Shown: in pieces, positions 1 through 11,545 of the stretch
Layout: each line of letters begins with the position of its first letter
How positions within the stretch are numbered: the stretch's first letter is position 1
Source: Antilocapra americana
Lineage: Eukaryota; Chordata; Mammalia; Artiodactyla; Antilocapridae
Length of the DNA stretch: 64,000 bases
Assembly: GCA_007570785.1 (NCBI GenBank)
Contig: ML660211.1
Span: 3,598,272-3,662,271, forward strand
Direction: 5' to 3'
Notes under the pieces: model-generated
Databases searched by the model: none
What the model saw: the letters and a program-made list of their open reading frames with translations, nothing else
Told to the model about the DNA's origin: nothing
Program-made: the position numbers and the translations under genes

Positions 1-958
1 CTCAGCGTGCAGCTAAGCAGGCCTTCTTGGTTAGGCTTGTCCTTCTCGCAGTCCTACAGTCTCTTTTCTATGCAGTCTGATCTACCGGCAGAGATTTAAT
101 TTTGGAGTTTGCCCTGCTCCTGGTGAGAGGGCTTCCCCCGCCCCTTCTGCTCAGGCTCTCTGTCGTCCGTCCGCCCAGCAGTTGGGGAGTGGGGCTTCTC
201 CTCTCTCCCGGCCCGGCCGCTCTGTTTTCTCGGCGTGCAGCTGAGCACTCCTTCTAAGGTGTATACAGCACTGATCTGTCCAGAATCCCCAGAAGTCTTG
301 GTTAGCCTCCCCGGGGCTGGGTTATGCCCACTGCTCTCAGGCGGGGGTTGGGCCGGTCCGCAGCCCTCAGCTGCCCAGCCTCTCTGTTGACTCCTCACCG
401 CCCTTTGTTTTGTGCACGGACCTGGGGGGGAGAGGGAGCTTTTCCTGGAAGGTTAGGTCCCTCAGGCTGCTCCGTTCCCTGAGCCCGCGGCCCGCCCCTC
501 CCTGAGCAGGAGCAGTCTGCTTCGGCTGTGCTGCTGCTCTCGGCTGTGCTTGTAGCCAGTGACGAACCTTGCAGGGCTTAGCTATTAATCTGCTTCTGCT
601 CTCAGCTATATTGCTCTCCAAGATCCACCGCAGATCTGCCAGAGAGAATGCTCCCTGGTATTCAGAAACCTTTCTCCTCTTTTTTTTTTTTTTTCCTCTT
701 TATTCCAGACTCCCCTTCCGGGACGGAACCCGTCCCCAGCTCTTTGTCTCTCCCTCTACTTTTTTTTCCTTTTCTTTCTTTTGTCCTACCTCCTCACGTC
801 GGCACTGGGTCGCCTCTCCAGATGCCCGATGTCCTCTGCCAGCATTCAGTTCCTGTTTTTTGGAGTTTGCTCGGCCTTTAAAAGTTCTTTTGGTATATTT
901 ATTGGGGAGAGAGTGTTCTCCCCGTCCTATTCCTCCGCCATCTTAGTTTCCTCCCGCT
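1..958 (-). mobile_element. L1 (bovine type) 5' UTR, running off the left edge
   Basis: Read on the minus strand, the element starts near 958 with a purine-rich leader followed by AAGATGGCGG, the start typical of mammalian L1 5' UTRs with a YY1-like site. The segment is far richer in G+C and CpG than the rest of the window and has poly-purine patches around 680-700 and 760-780. ORF1 is not reached, so it should lie beyond base 1. L1 insertions are usually 5'-truncated; a preserved 5' end means the internal promoter was copied. The short open frames here are chance frames in a UTR. The other end is outside, so target duplication and intactness cannot be judged. Confidence 0.85.
935..944 (-). 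promoter_or_regulatory. YY1-like site at L1 transcription start
   Basis: The plus strand reads CCGCCATCTT, giving AAGATGGCGG on the L1 sense strand about 15 bases from the element start. In human L1 a YY1 site at this place fixes the transcription start. Function here is inferred from position and motif only. Confidence 0.6.
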
Positions 959-960
959 CT

Positions 961-1211
961 TAAACTTTTATTTGTAATATTAGAAACATGGACTACCCTA
1001 AGAAATGAAGAACATTTGGAATGGAATATATGAAGCTTTGAAGATTATATATGTTTGTGTGCATGCCTGCTTATATGTATACATACACATGCATTTCTCT
1101 CTCTATATGTATATATCTAGAATATAAAAGTTTATCTTTAAATTGCTCTTAAAACTGTTTGAGGTAATAAAGGTAATTATGGTTTGGTATATATTTGTAT
1201 ATATATGTATT
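961..1211. other. AT-rich spacer, nothing recognised
   Basis: This stretch is AT-rich with TATATG and ACATAC runs. I see no gene or repeat family in it. Confidence 0.5.
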
Positions 1212-1712
1212 TTGTTGTTGTTCAGTCACTAAGTCATGTCCAACTCTTTGTGACCCCATGGACTGCAGCACATCAGGCTTTCCTGTCCTTCAGTGTCTCC
1301 TGGAGTTTGCTCAAACTCATGACCATTGGGTAAAGGCAATGGCACCCCACTCCAGTACTCTTGCCTGAAAAAGCCCATGGACAGAGGATCCTGGTGGGCT
1401 GCAGTCCATGGGGTCGCACAAAGTCTGACTTAGCAGCAGTCTGTCCATTGAATCAATCATGCCACCCAAAAGTTTCATCTTCTATTGCCTTCTTTTTTTC
1501 TTACTCTCAGTCTTTCCCAGCATCAGGGGTTTTTCCAATGAGTTGGCTCTTCACATCATATGGCCAAAGTATTGAAGCTTCTGGGTCCATCCAACAAGTA
1601 TTCAGGGTTGATTTCCTTTAGGATTGACTAGTTTGCTCTCCTTGCTGTTGAAGTGACTCTCAAGAATCTTCTCCAGCATCTCAGTTCAAAAACATCAATT
1701 CTTCAGCACTCA
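1212..1712 (-). mobile_element. BovB (RTE LINE) 3' fragment, interrupted by a SINE
   Basis: The plus strand begins with TTGTTGTTG and the reverse complement of the BovB 3' tail, then runs through the C-terminal coding region to about 1712. It is 5'-truncated and carries only the 3' part of the element. A tRNA-SINE-like piece interrupts it at 1329-1442; the BovB alignment resumes right after it. Confidence 0.85.
1329..1442 (+). mobile_element. Bov-A/Bov-tA SINE fragment nested in BovB
   Basis: The segment carries the SINE body (CCACTCCAGTACTCTTGCCTG, then GCAGTCCATGGGGTCGCA) in the orientation opposite to the host BovB. The host reads GACCATTG at 1321-1328 and GTCCATTG at 1443-1450, a likely target duplication with one mismatch. 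The 5' tRNA head is missing. Confidence 0.75.
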
Positions 1713-3023
1713 GTTGATACTTGGTGTTGAAGAGTTGGGATATATATATGTATATATATATATAAATACACATAAGTCTGGTATATATATGCATACATAT
1801 AAATTAATATAAAAAGGTTTTAGTCAATAAACAGTCTTTTTAAATAGAGAAAAGATAATCACCTTTCCCATGTACCATTTTCTCATAACCTTCAGTTTAT
1901 TAGTAGACTGGTGAGGAAGAATAAAATACAAGAGTACATTCAAGTTCTTGCCCGCATAGCATTTAATTTTATTTAATGTAGGTTATACAGTCTTTCATGT
2001 GCTGTGAACCTGGAGATTATTCCAGCATGAAGGCATTTTAACCTCCTTCTGGGACTGTCTCTTGATGCTTTGCTTGATCACATAATTAATGCGCAAAAGT
2101 GGATTTTCAGATGCAGTATTAAGGAAAATTTGATTTTCCATGTGTGACTTCGTGATTAATGTGAGAAAGACGAGAATTATGTAAAAATAACATAAAAGAT
2201 AACATTAAATAAAATGAAAAATAATCTTCAGATATGACTATTCCACAAATCTGTGTTTAAACAGTTACCTATAAAGGCTTTCCTATGAGATCATGAAAAA
2301 ATATCATAAATATGACATATACTATGTACACTCAAATCATAGCCTAGGTGCAGCCTGCTATCCACTTGAAAAAACAAGCATAAATCATAAACTTTATTTT
2401 CAGACAAAATTAGAAAGAAATTTACAGTCAATAACAGAACAAAATTCCATTTCTCTATGTAATTATATTCACCATCTTTATAAAATAAAACTTCAGAAAA
2501 ATTATCCCTGTCAAAGTTTCTTTTTTTTCCTCCCCACTCTGGTGACTTGCTAACAACTAACATTGTTATTTTCCTTCATCTAATTTAATAAGGAACATTA
2601 ATCATCCATTAGTTGGTTCTTTAGCTTAATGTAATTTGCTCTAGTCCACAAATAAGGCAGCTATGGCTTGAAGTTGTTAGCATTGGAATTCTATTAGGAT
2701 ATAGCATTTATCTTGTCCCTTCATATTAGTTCAGTTAATTGCATTTGATTTTTTATTATTCCATTTAATGAAAAATATACACTGTTATATGTAGGGCCAG
2801 CCCTAGGCAAAATAGTTAAGCAAATTAATGTGTGTCTCCAGTTTCTCCCTGTTCATTGCTCTTCTCTCATATTCAGGAAGAATCTCACATAAATGTCATT
2901 AAATGATTGATTAGAAGTGTTGGCTTTTCAAGCATCATTGCAAGTTAACAGCCTGAGAATTTGTGACAGCTGAACCTTCCATAAGACTGCTGTCTGATGC
3001 TTTGATGTTTGATCACAGATATA
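1713..3023. other. AT-rich spacer, nothing recognised
   Basis: It opens with imperfect TA/TATG repeats (about 1740-1800) and is otherwise AT-rich unique-looking sequence. The open frames at 2291-2563 overlap on both strands and have no recognisable domain. Confidence 0.4.
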
Positions 3024-3032
3024 TAATAACCT

Positions 3033-3178
3033 GGGCTTCCCTTGTGGCTCAGCTGGTAAAGAATCTGCCTGCAAAGTAGGAGACCTGGGTTCCATCCCTG
3101 GTTTGGGAAGATCCCCCGGAGAAGAGAAAGGCTACCCACTTCAGTATTCTGGCCTAGAGAATTCCATGGACTGTATAT
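3033..3178 (+). mobile_element. Bov-tA SINE with 9-bp target duplication
   Basis: It starts with the tRNA-Glu-derived head (GGGCTTCCCTTGTGGCTCAG, then a B-box-like GGTTCCATCCC) and continues into the Bov-A body. TAATAACCT occurs at 3024-3032 and 3179-3187, directly at the two ends, so both insertion ends are preserved. Confidence 0.9.
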
Positions 3179-3455
3179 TAATAACCTAAGTTAACTAAGT
3201 ATGCTAACAATATGATTTAAGACAAAACCTGACACACATATAAATGTGTGAGAATGCAAACGTGATGGAAGAAATCAATGGTTTCCATCATACATAAAGA
3301 AGCTAAGTAGATTATATGGAGAGATCACTGTCCATATGATAGAAAATAAAGCATGAACAACCCTTCTGTGAGAAAATTGAAATCAGTTTCCTATTTTCAC
3401 AAGAGAAGGAATTTTTGAAGGCAAAAGTTGGCACTATGGGATATAATCAAGCATC

Positions 3456-3583
3456 TGCTTCTGCTAAGTTGCTTCAGTCGTGTCCAACTCTTTGACCCCA
3501 TAGATGACAGCCCACCAGATTCCTCTGTCGCTGGGATTCTCCAGGCAAGAATACTGGAGTGAGTTGCCATTTCCTCCTTCCAC
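3456..3583 (-). mobile_element. Bov-A-type SINE with 9-bp target duplication
   Basis: The plus strand carries the reverse complement of the Bov-A body (GCTTCAGTCGTGTCCAACTC and CAAGAATACTGGAGTG). TCAAGCATC flanks it at 3447-3455 and 3584-3592. The tRNA head is absent. Confidence 0.85.
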
Positions 3584-3597
3584 TCAAGCATCAAGGC

Positions 3598-3626
3598 TTT
3601 TATTATTATTATTATTATTATTATTT
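3598..3626. repeat. (TTA)n microsatellite
   Basis: Eight or nine uninterrupted TTA units follow directly after the SINE's right target duplication. Likely length-polymorphic. Confidence 0.9.
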
Positions 3627-3644
3627 TTAACCAGAGGTTTTCTA

Positions 3645-4012
3645 CTAATTTTGTGTCTTAAACAATTTGAGCCACTGTACCAAAGACACCATAGCCCGAA
3701 TGGTTTAAATGACACTTCTTTCTCATAGTTTTGGAGGCTGGAAAGTCCAAGATTAAGATGCCAGCAGACAAGTATCTAGAGAGGGCCTATGTTCAGATGT
3801 ATAGAACTGCTGCCCACTTGCTGTACTCTCACAAGGCCATGAGAAAGAGCACCAGTTTTGTATGTTCTTATACGGACACTAATTCCATTTATGGGGGCTC
3901 CAATCTCATGACCTTTATTACCTCTGTGAGGCCCTGCCTCCAAATACAATTGCAGTGTGTTTTAAGTTTTAACAAATGACTTTTCTGGGAATACAAACAT
4001 TCAGTCCATAGA
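3645..4012 (-). mobile_element. MaLR (MLT1/MST-type) LTR relic
   Basis: The plus strand shows the reversed landmarks of MaLR LTRs in order: GTTTTGGAGGCTGGAAAGTC, a GGCTCCAATCTCATGACC block, CTGCCTCCAAATAC, and an end in CATTCAGTCCATAG. These solo LTRs are old endogenous retrovirus relics shared across placental mammals. It is diverged and has no coding part. Confidence 0.75.
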
Positions 4013-4910
4013 AACTGGAAACAATGAAATCCTGTTTCCATGACTGCGCGAACTATAGATGATAAGAAAGAGAGCCTGGGGCCTGCTCAAGATGGGAAAT
4101 CTCGTAGTAGATCCCCCACATAAATATGATTTCTCAAATATGACATGATCAGTGTAATTGTGACAGAGAAGTTAATACAACTTGCAATGGAATAGTGGGT
4201 ATCTTAACTTTAATGCTAGGAGAAGAAGCAAAGACAAAAACAAAAGACATATCTCCTCAGAGGATACATGGGATTCTTGCACCATCCTGTGTTTCTTTAA
4301 AAATTCAAATTTCATTTAAATTTTCCAGGTGTTTTTCAACTGGAAGAAGAGACACGAATCCTCTTAAGAAGAATGGCTTGTCAATACAGGGTTCATAGCA
4401 TTCATAGATAAAATCCAAGAAACATGGGCTCACAGTTAAGAAGAAAACATAAAATTTCACAGAAAGATAGAGACAATGAAACACAAAATGATCACAGTAG
4501 CCTAAGTGAGAAACAGCCAGAAAAACAAAAATACAGTGGATTCTAATGCAAAATAATTTAATAAGGTACTCTAAACTTCACAGAGACAGACTATAAATGA
4601 TCTACTTTATTAGGTTAAAACAGAAGAAAGCATGTTACATAACAAAAGAAGAGACGTATCAGTTAGCCTTTGCAGAAATTAAGTAACTTAAATGAACATT
4701 TTTTTCTTTTTTTTGACTTATAGCTCAACAATTTTATTTGTTTTCAATTGGGCAGTTCTGCTGCTTTTAGGTCAGTTTATCCATGTAGTTGCAATTAGAT
4801 TCCAGTTCATTTGAAAACAAGCTTAACCTGCAAGCGTCCCAACTTGATGTTCTCTGCCTGGTGTGTTCTCTCATTTCTAGCCTGATAACCTGGAGTTGGT
4901 CACATGATCG
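4013..4910. other. No gene or repeat recognised
   Basis: AT-rich, purine-rich in its middle part (about 4200-4560). The 67-codon frame at 4195-4398 has no recognisable motif. Confidence 0.4.
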
Positions 4911-5085
4911 TTGTTGTTCAGTCGATAAGTCGTGTCCAACTCTTTGAGACCCCGTGAACTGCTGCATGCCAGGCTCCCCTGTCCTTCACTTTCTCCCAGA
5001 GTTTGCTCAAACTCATATCAATTGATTTGATCATACTATCCAACCATCTCATCTTCTGTTGCCCCCTTATTTTCCTAACTTCAGT
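4911..5085 (-). mobile_element. BovB 3' fragment
   Basis: Starts with the TTGTTGTTCAG tail and covers the last roughly 170 bases of BovB in reverse. The match fades after the CAACCATCTCATC block near 5045-5085, so the 5' border is soft. Confidence 0.75.
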
Positions 5086-5201
5086 AGCCGATCTAATTTT
5101 ACTGGTGGTACAACACACAAGTGCTGAGCAAGTTTGTTTTTTATTGTTTTCTTCAGGAATTTCTTTCCAGGCCAGCATCATAACCAAAGTGTTCTATTTT
5201 A

Positions 5202-5350
5202 TTCATTCATTTACTCACTCACCCATTCACTTATGCATGCTGTGCCATGTGGCTTGTGGGATCTTAGGTCCCAAATCAGGGACTGAACCCAGGCAATCAG
5301 CAGTAAGAGCGCAGAGTTTTAACCACTGGACTGCCAGAGCAATCCCAAAC
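5202..5350 (-). mobile_element. CHR-type tRNA SINE with 12-bp target duplication
   Basis: The plus strand holds the reversed CHR landmarks: GTGGCTTGTGGGATCTTAGG, CAGGGACTGAACCCAGGC and TTTTAACCACTGGACTGCC. TGTTCTATTTTA occurs perfectly at 5190-5201 and 5351-5362, bounding the insertion. CHR SINEs are older than Bov-tA and shared with other cetartiodactyls. Confidence 0.88.
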
Positions 5351-5362
5351 TGTTCTATTTTA

Positions 5363-6929
5363 AAGTAAATAAATCCACTTGAATGTCAACCCTATATATG
5401 AAATCATATTTTATGAATACTACCTATGCTATAGTACTTAATATTTGTTGATAAACATATTAGCTTAAGAAACATTATTAATTGATTTTTGCAAAGACAT
5501 AACCACGGACTGTATACTTAATCTGATTTTTTCAATTCTTGCAGAAATGTTAAAAGACAGGGAAATTATTTCTGATAGTACAGCAAAGAAAAATACAGAT
5601 GCATTGTTGAGATTGTTCAGCTCATAATATTTTCCACTTAAATATCATTTGCTTTTTTTTTTTCTAATTGTGACTTTTTATAAATGTATTTCATATGCTC
5701 CACTATAGGTGCTATAATATTTTCTACACTTTTGAGTTTTCTGCCTTGTTTTACTTTTTAAAACTTTGCTTTATTGTAATTTGTATCACTAAATGCTACC
5801 AGAAATTAGATTTTCTTTTGTTACAATACAGATGCCTAACTACTATGTTTGCAGTATCCATGATAATCACTGGCCTTCAGTTACGAGATGTATGTAATCA
5901 TATTCACAGCTACAGTCTCCTACAGAATGTTTTTGATATGCCAGATGCTGTGTAAAAATCCATCTAAATGGATTTTCTAGTCTCATAGGAAAATCACAAA
6001 ACTGTCAAGCCTATATTTGTTTCCTTTTTGACAATGGTACCTTCAAACACACAAGTAAATAGACTACTGTAAATAGACCACTTTAGTTTTCCCTCTGGAA
6101 ATGTAGTTCTTTGTGATGTGTTAAGGCAGTGGTTCCCTTTTCTCAGATCTGTTTGATTCTTTGCACTGACTATAGTTTTATCTGTTGCTTTACACTGAGT
6201 AAAGTTAATGATTTCCAAAACGTTAGGGATGGAAATAGGTTCCAAAACTATCTTTTCACTCTTGAAGAGGCAGTAAAATTTACTCATTGGTGTTACATAA
6301 ATTTATGCAATAGATTTTGCAGATTTATCTAGTTGATGATTGCTCTTACAATTTTGCATGTGTACATATATTTATCTGTGTAAATGATTGAATATTGCTT
6401 TTGTGACATCTGTACTCTAAATCCTTTCACTAATTCTCTTCCTTACAATTGTCTTTTTCCAACAGTTCTTGTCAAATTTCCCACCACAGTTAGTGAAACA
6501 TTTATAGTAACAATGAATTACTGTATTTCAGTATATTCCCAAAACATTAAATTTTACAAATAGGCAACTGAAGGTGCAATAGAGCAAAAAGTTGTAATTA
6601 ACACATATGCTTAATACAGGCACATGGGAAGAAAGATATACAGGCAGAATACATATGTTGCCTTTTTAATTTAGACAGATTTGATCTTATTATTTATATA
6701 ATTTTTCATCCTATTGATGCATGCTCTTCACCAATCCTTCCAATAATGGCAAGTTTCTCACATGTTGATTTGTAATAGCATTACATAGGGACAGTAATCC
6801 TTACTATATGTTCCTAGTCATATTTCCTAATTTATATATAAAATTTGACATTGTGAAGAAATGTAAGATTCCTTTCACTTAAATGTAATTAAGATAATCA
6901 ATCTATTTCTGTGGCACTATGTGTTACTC
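5363..6929. other. AT-rich spacer, nothing clearly recognised
   Basis: No gene seen. A short MIR-like stretch could be present around 6550-6600 (a TTTTACAAATAGGCAACTGA block), but it is too diverged to call. Confidence 0.35.
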
Positions 6930-7100
6930 ATTATTTTAATTTTTATTCTCTCTCAGTTCTAAATCAGGTAATCATCTGTATTTCATATTCTGTGTGGTAT
7001 ACTTTTGCATTTTAAATATTTAATCTAGCTGGAAAATCATTTTGGTTTATGATGTGATAAGAGGAGTGTCTGATTCTCTGGTCTGTGGTTTTTAAGAAAA
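6930..7100 (-). mobile_element. Possible ancient L1 ORF2 relic
   Basis: The block TTTAATCTAGCTGGAAAATC followed by a GGTTTATGATGTGATAAG block resembles, in reverse, a conserved part of old mammalian L1 ORF2. Only about 100 bases are alignable by eye. Confidence 0.35.
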
Positions 7101-7379
7101 ATGATGGCAAAGCATATCACATCCTTGTGATATCATGGAAGATCCCACTATTTGCAAAATCATACAGGGGCCAGTTAACTTGACACAGTCTTTTCATTTG
7201 AATCATCCTATTGTACATGTATGTGTTTACTCATTCAAAGCATGCATTTATTTGATATTTATTCACTGAATATTAATGAATTACACATTGTGGGTATAAA
7301 GTTATATGGGTCTTAGAGAAATGAGCTAAATTAAATTAAATGACTGTCACAGAGCTCATAACATAGGTGTTAGATATGT

Positions 7380-7608
7380 ACATGCATACCTGTGCTCAGT
7401 TGCTTCAGTTATGTCCAACTCTTTTGCAACCACAGGGACTGTGGCTTGCTAGGCTCCTCTGTCCACGAGATTCTCAGGGTCAGAGTACAGGAGTGGGTTG
7501 CCATGGCCTCCTCCAAGAGATCTTCCTGAACCAGAGGTTGAACCAACATCTCCTGTGTCTGCTGCACTGCAGGCAGATTCTTTACCCACTGAGCCACCTG
7601 GGAAGTCC
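7380..7608 (-). mobile_element. Bov-tA SINE, full length, with 8-bp target duplication
   Basis: The plus strand runs from the Bov-A body (GCTTCAGTTATGTCCAACTC) to the reversed tRNA head (CACTGAGCCACCTGGGAAGT). AGATATGT occurs at 7372-7379 and 7609-7616, right at the borders. The two frames overlapping it are not genes. Confidence 0.88.
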
Positions 7609-7616
7609 AGATATGT

Positions 7617-8754
7617 GTAGAGTTAATAGCAATACTACTTGATACTTCCTTATACTCTACACGGCACAGTGTTAAAGGACTATAAAATACAACATTTACA
7701 ACATACATTTCATACAAAAAATTTGGTTATGACATTTTATGATAATAAATCATTAAATACTTATAAGAGTAGTATTTTCCATGTGTTCAGAAATATTAAG
7801 GAATATACGTAGTATTTACTACTAAATTATCATGATAAACATATTCAAGATTAGTTTAGATTTTTTTCACACTTGTAGAAATGTCCTTCAAATATAATTT
7901 GATCTCAACATTATATACAAATGGCTTTTAATTAGCCTTTGTGAGGGTTGGCACAAATTCAATGAATTTTTCAGAAGCATAATTTATTTTAATTTTTATA
8001 TTTTCTCCAATCTTCAGATACCTTTACATTTATTTTATTTCACTAAGAATTCACAATGTCAGATATTTATTTTTTATTTTTAGAAAGTAAAAACTGCTTG
8101 CTTTATTGTCTCAAAAATTATTGAATCTATATGAACCTTACTTTTAATATTTACTAAATAAAGATATCCTTCCTTCTATTGAACAAGTGGGGGATTAAAA
8201 TAGATTTTTAAAAATATTCTGATGTTATTTTATTTAATTGTGCTTAATGAATTGATTTTATCTTTTTATTTTCTAAGTAGCTCAATATTCTAAGTGTTTT
8301 GAAGTAAATATTTATAGAGATATGTAAGATTGACCATTTTGTTCATGAAATTGGGTAGGTTTAATACCCAATTTGTGAACAAAGCTTTAATAAGAATGAA
8401 CTTTAACCAAGACAAAGAAAAACCTTCAACTATAAGTAATGAGGCCCACTTAAACTGGCATGACTTTATGGCTCTGTTTTTCTAATTCTTTCACCTGCTG
8501 AATAAAAAGTTCATCTGTTTAATGAAAAAGTTTCTTAAGAACCAGAATGCATCTTAAGTACATTATATTTCTATTTCTCAGTACAGAATTTTTCCATCTG
8601 AAGACACTATGAGACATGAAAGATGCCAGAAACAAAAAGTTGTGTAATATGTGACTCCATTTTTAGGACATTTTTTTTTTTTTTAAGTCTGCTTTTATTC
8701 AAAAGGGCAAACTTACTGACTGCTACTTCCTCATCTAGAGTATCTTTTTTCTTT
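7617..8754. other. AT-rich spacer, nothing recognised
   Basis: About 1.1 kb of AT-rich sequence with no gene or repeat family I can name. A poly-T run lies at about 8670-8684. Confidence 0.4.
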
Positions 8755-8876
8755 TTCTAGATTTTTTGGCCTTTCCACATGGCATGTGGAATCTTAGTTC
8801 TCTGACCAGGGATAGAACCCACACCTCCTGCGTTGGAAGGTTGGTGTCTTAACCCCTGGACAGCCAGGGAAGTCCC
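8755..8876 (-). mobile_element. CHR-type tRNA SINE
   Basis: In reverse it shows GGCATGTGGAATCTTAGTTC, CAGGGATAGAACCCACACCT and the reversed tRNA head ending CAGCCAGGGAAGTCCC. It matches the CHR layout seen at 5202-5350. No convincing target duplication was found. Confidence 0.8.
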
Positions 8877-8959
8877 TCAATAAATCTGATTTTTTAAAAA
8901 ATATGTATTTTATTTTATTTTTTGTTGTTATTGTAATTTTATTTGATTTTTGGCTTTTT

Positions 8960-10157
8960 AAAAATAATTTTTAAAACTTTTACTTCACAATATTGTATTG
9001 GTTTTGCCATATGACATGAATCCGCCATGGATGTACATGTGTTCCCCATCCTGAACCCCACTCCCACCTCCCTCGCCATCCCATCTCTCTGGGTCATCCC
9101 AGTGCACCAGCCCCGAGCACCCTGTATTATGCATTGAACCTGGACTGGCGATACATTTCACATATGATAATTTACATGCTTCAATGCCATTCTCCCAAAT
9201 CATTCCACCCTTGTCCTCTCCCACAGAGTCTGAATGACTGTTCTATACATCTGTGTCTCCTTTGCTGTCTCACATACAGGGTTATTGTTACCATTTTTAA
9301 AAATTCCATATACATGTGTTAGTATACTGTATTGGTGTTTTTCTTTCTGGCTTATTTCACTCTGTATAATGGGCTCCAGTTTCATCCACCTCATTAGAAC
9401 TGATTTGAATGTATTCATTTTAATGGCTGAGTAATATTCCATTGTGTATATGTACCACAGTTTTCTTATTCATTCATCTGCTGATGGATATCTAAGTTGC
9501 TTCCGTGTCCTGGCTATTGTAAACAATGCGAGGATGAACATTCGGGTACACATGTCTCTTTCAATTCTGATTTCCGTGGTGTGTATCCCCAGCAGTGGGA
9601 TTGCTGGGTCATATGGCAGTTTTATTTCCAGTTTTTTAAGGAATCTCCACACTGTTTTCCATAGTGGCTATACTAGTTTGCATTCCCACCAACAGTGTAA
9701 GGGGATTCCCTTTTCTCCACACCCCCTCCAGCATTTATTGCTTGTTAACTTTTGGATGACAGCCATTCTGACTGGCATGAAATGGTACCTCATTGTGGTT
9801 TTGATTTGCATTTCTCTGATAATGAGTGATGTTGAGCATCTTTTCATGTGTTTGTTAGCCATCTGTATGTCTTCTTTGGAGAAACGTCTCTTTAGTTCTT
9901 TGGCCCACTTTTTGATTGAGTCGTTTTTTTTTTTTTTTCCTGGAATTGAGCTGCAGGAGTTGCTTGTATATTTTTGAGATTAATTGTTTGTCTGTTGCTT
10001 CGTTTGCTATTATTTTCTCCCATTCTGAAGGCTGTCTTTTCATCTTGCTTATAGTTTCCTTTGTTGTGCAGAAGCTTTTAATTTTAATTAGGTTCCATTT
10101 GTTTATTTTTGTTTTTATTTCCAATAATCTGTGAGGTGGGTCATAGAGGATCCTCAT
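8960..10157 (-). mobile_element. L1 (bovine type) 3' end, 5'-truncated
   Basis: On the minus strand this is the end of ORF2 plus the 3' UTR. The 3' end type (CACAATATTGTATTGGTTTT on the plus strand) is shared with the copy at 56207-56850 and differs from the copies at 22574, 36534 and 45560. It stops abruptly at about 10157. The retained length is about 1.2 kb against a 6 kb family. Confidence 0.9.
9200..10157 (-). pseudogene. L1 ORF2 C-terminal fragment, frameshifted
   Basis: Four successive minus-strand frames (9855-10157, 9668-9862, 9470-9652, 9200-9442) translate to consecutive parts of the L1 ORF2 C-terminus. Landmarks are [53 protein letters not shown] and [10 protein letters not shown]. 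In intact L1 this region follows the RT domain and contains the cysteine-containing segment. The frames are separated by shifts and stops, so it is a dead fragment; endonuclease and RT domains are absent. Confidence 0.88.
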
Positions 10158-10789
10158 ATTTTTAGTTATAAGAATTATTCAATTTTAAAAAGTAAATCTT
10201 TTAATCAAGCAGAAACTTATCTTGGCATATATATTTTTAACACAAAATAAAAGAAAGATGTAAAAAAAATGTCAGGAATAATTTTGGTTGGTGAAATTCA
10301 AAGATATTTGCTCTAATATATTTTACTAGCTAGTTTTGATCTCATTCCAAATACAGTAGATGGATTTCTCGACATTTAAATTTTTATATTTAGAAAATAT
10401 TTATTTCTCAAATATAACTTGATGTTAGATTCAGAGTAAAATGTTGAGGGTCACTAATGTCAATAGTAGGTGAATACTATTTCATAATTCAGATTTTAAA
10501 AATTCACAGGGTAGTATTTAGTAGCAACAAGGCAAGGGTTTTTTTTTTTTTTAATGTTAACAGGTCATGTTTTAAGGCTGCAATCTCATTGAATCTCAGC
10601 TCATTTTTATTAAATAGCACTTTCTACATATTCCCTGTTATGTGAGTTAATGAGACTATTTCACCTCTCCAAAAATTTTATAAAGAAGGGACATTTCATT
10701 GTGCACTACTACACTACTAGAGGAAGGAAGATATTGACAGATATAGCATGGAGGAAAGCAGAATATCAGCTTTAGACAATGGCATCATC
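10158..10789. other. AT-rich spacer, nothing recognised
   Basis: AT-rich sequence with a T run near 10540-10552. No gene or family identified. Confidence 0.4.
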
Positions 10790-11365
10790 TGATCCATGAG
10801 TCACCCAATCAGGAAAACAGCATCCAAATCAAGAAACTAAATGTTACCAGCAGTCCAACACTCCACCACTTGTAGCACACTCCTTCAAGCATTCACCACC
10901 TTCAAGGTTATACTCTTTGGTCCTGTCATTCAACAACATGGATGAGTACAATCTGCTTTAGTCCTTACAGAAATAAAATCTTCCATTATGTTTTTATTTG
11001 GTCATATAATTGCTGGTTATACTTTCTGATCACTGTATAATATTCAATGATGTAAATAACTACAGTTTATCTATTATACTGTTGATGGCATTTGATAGTT
11101 CCCTTTAAAGGTCCAATACCTGCAGTGAAGATTTTACTGTAGCTTTTGGTAAATATATGAACACATTTCTGTTGGGAAAACATCAGAATGGAATTTCTGG
11201 GTCTTAGGATTTGCACATGCTCAGCTTCTGTAGAGGATGCTGAACAGTTTTACCAATTTACACTCCAGACAGCAGTGAGAGGGGATTCTACTGCTTGCCA
11301 TCCTCAGCAACACTCAGTATTTACCCACTGTAAACTTTTGTCATCTCATCACTTCAAATTCCTTT
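10790..11365 (-). mobile_element. Ancient L1 (L1M-type) 3' relic
   Basis: Reversed landmarks of old L1 are visible in order: a CACTGTATAATATTCAATG block, ACACATTTCTGTTGGG, GGAATTTCTGGGTCTTAGGA, and ACCAATTTACACTCCAGACA. Divergence is far higher than in the bovine-type L1 copies here, consistent with insertion before the ruminant radiation. The open frame 11188-11421 within it is incidental. Confidence 0.7.
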
Positions 11366-11404
11366 TAGAACTTTTGTTCACTTGTGATATTGTGCTTACA
11401 TGTT

Positions 11405-11545
11405 TAGTTCTTCCATCTTGAATGTAAACTTTATAAGAATTGGTGTTTTTTTCCTGTTGAGTGTTAAATTTTATATATCGCCCTTGAGAATTGACTCATG
11501 TATAGGATGTTCTCAAGAACAACTGTTGAAGGAATGAATAAATGT
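11405..11545 (+). repeat. Possible L2/MIR-type tail
   Basis: A CTTGAATGTAAACTTTATAAG block followed by TGTTGAAGGAATGAATAAATG resembles the shared L2/MIR 3' end. The middle is not alignable by eye. Confidence 0.3.

Noticed and set aside
569..946. 125-codon open frame on the plus strand in GC-rich DNA
   Set aside because: It lies antisense to the L1 5' UTR, and its Phe/Ser/Pro-rich content mirrors the poly-pyrimidine tracts. No start context or domain supports a gene.
9444..9977. 177-codon plus-strand frame, the longest in the window
   Set aside because: It is the antisense of the L1 ORF2 C-terminus encoded on the minus strand; a mirror frame, not a protein.
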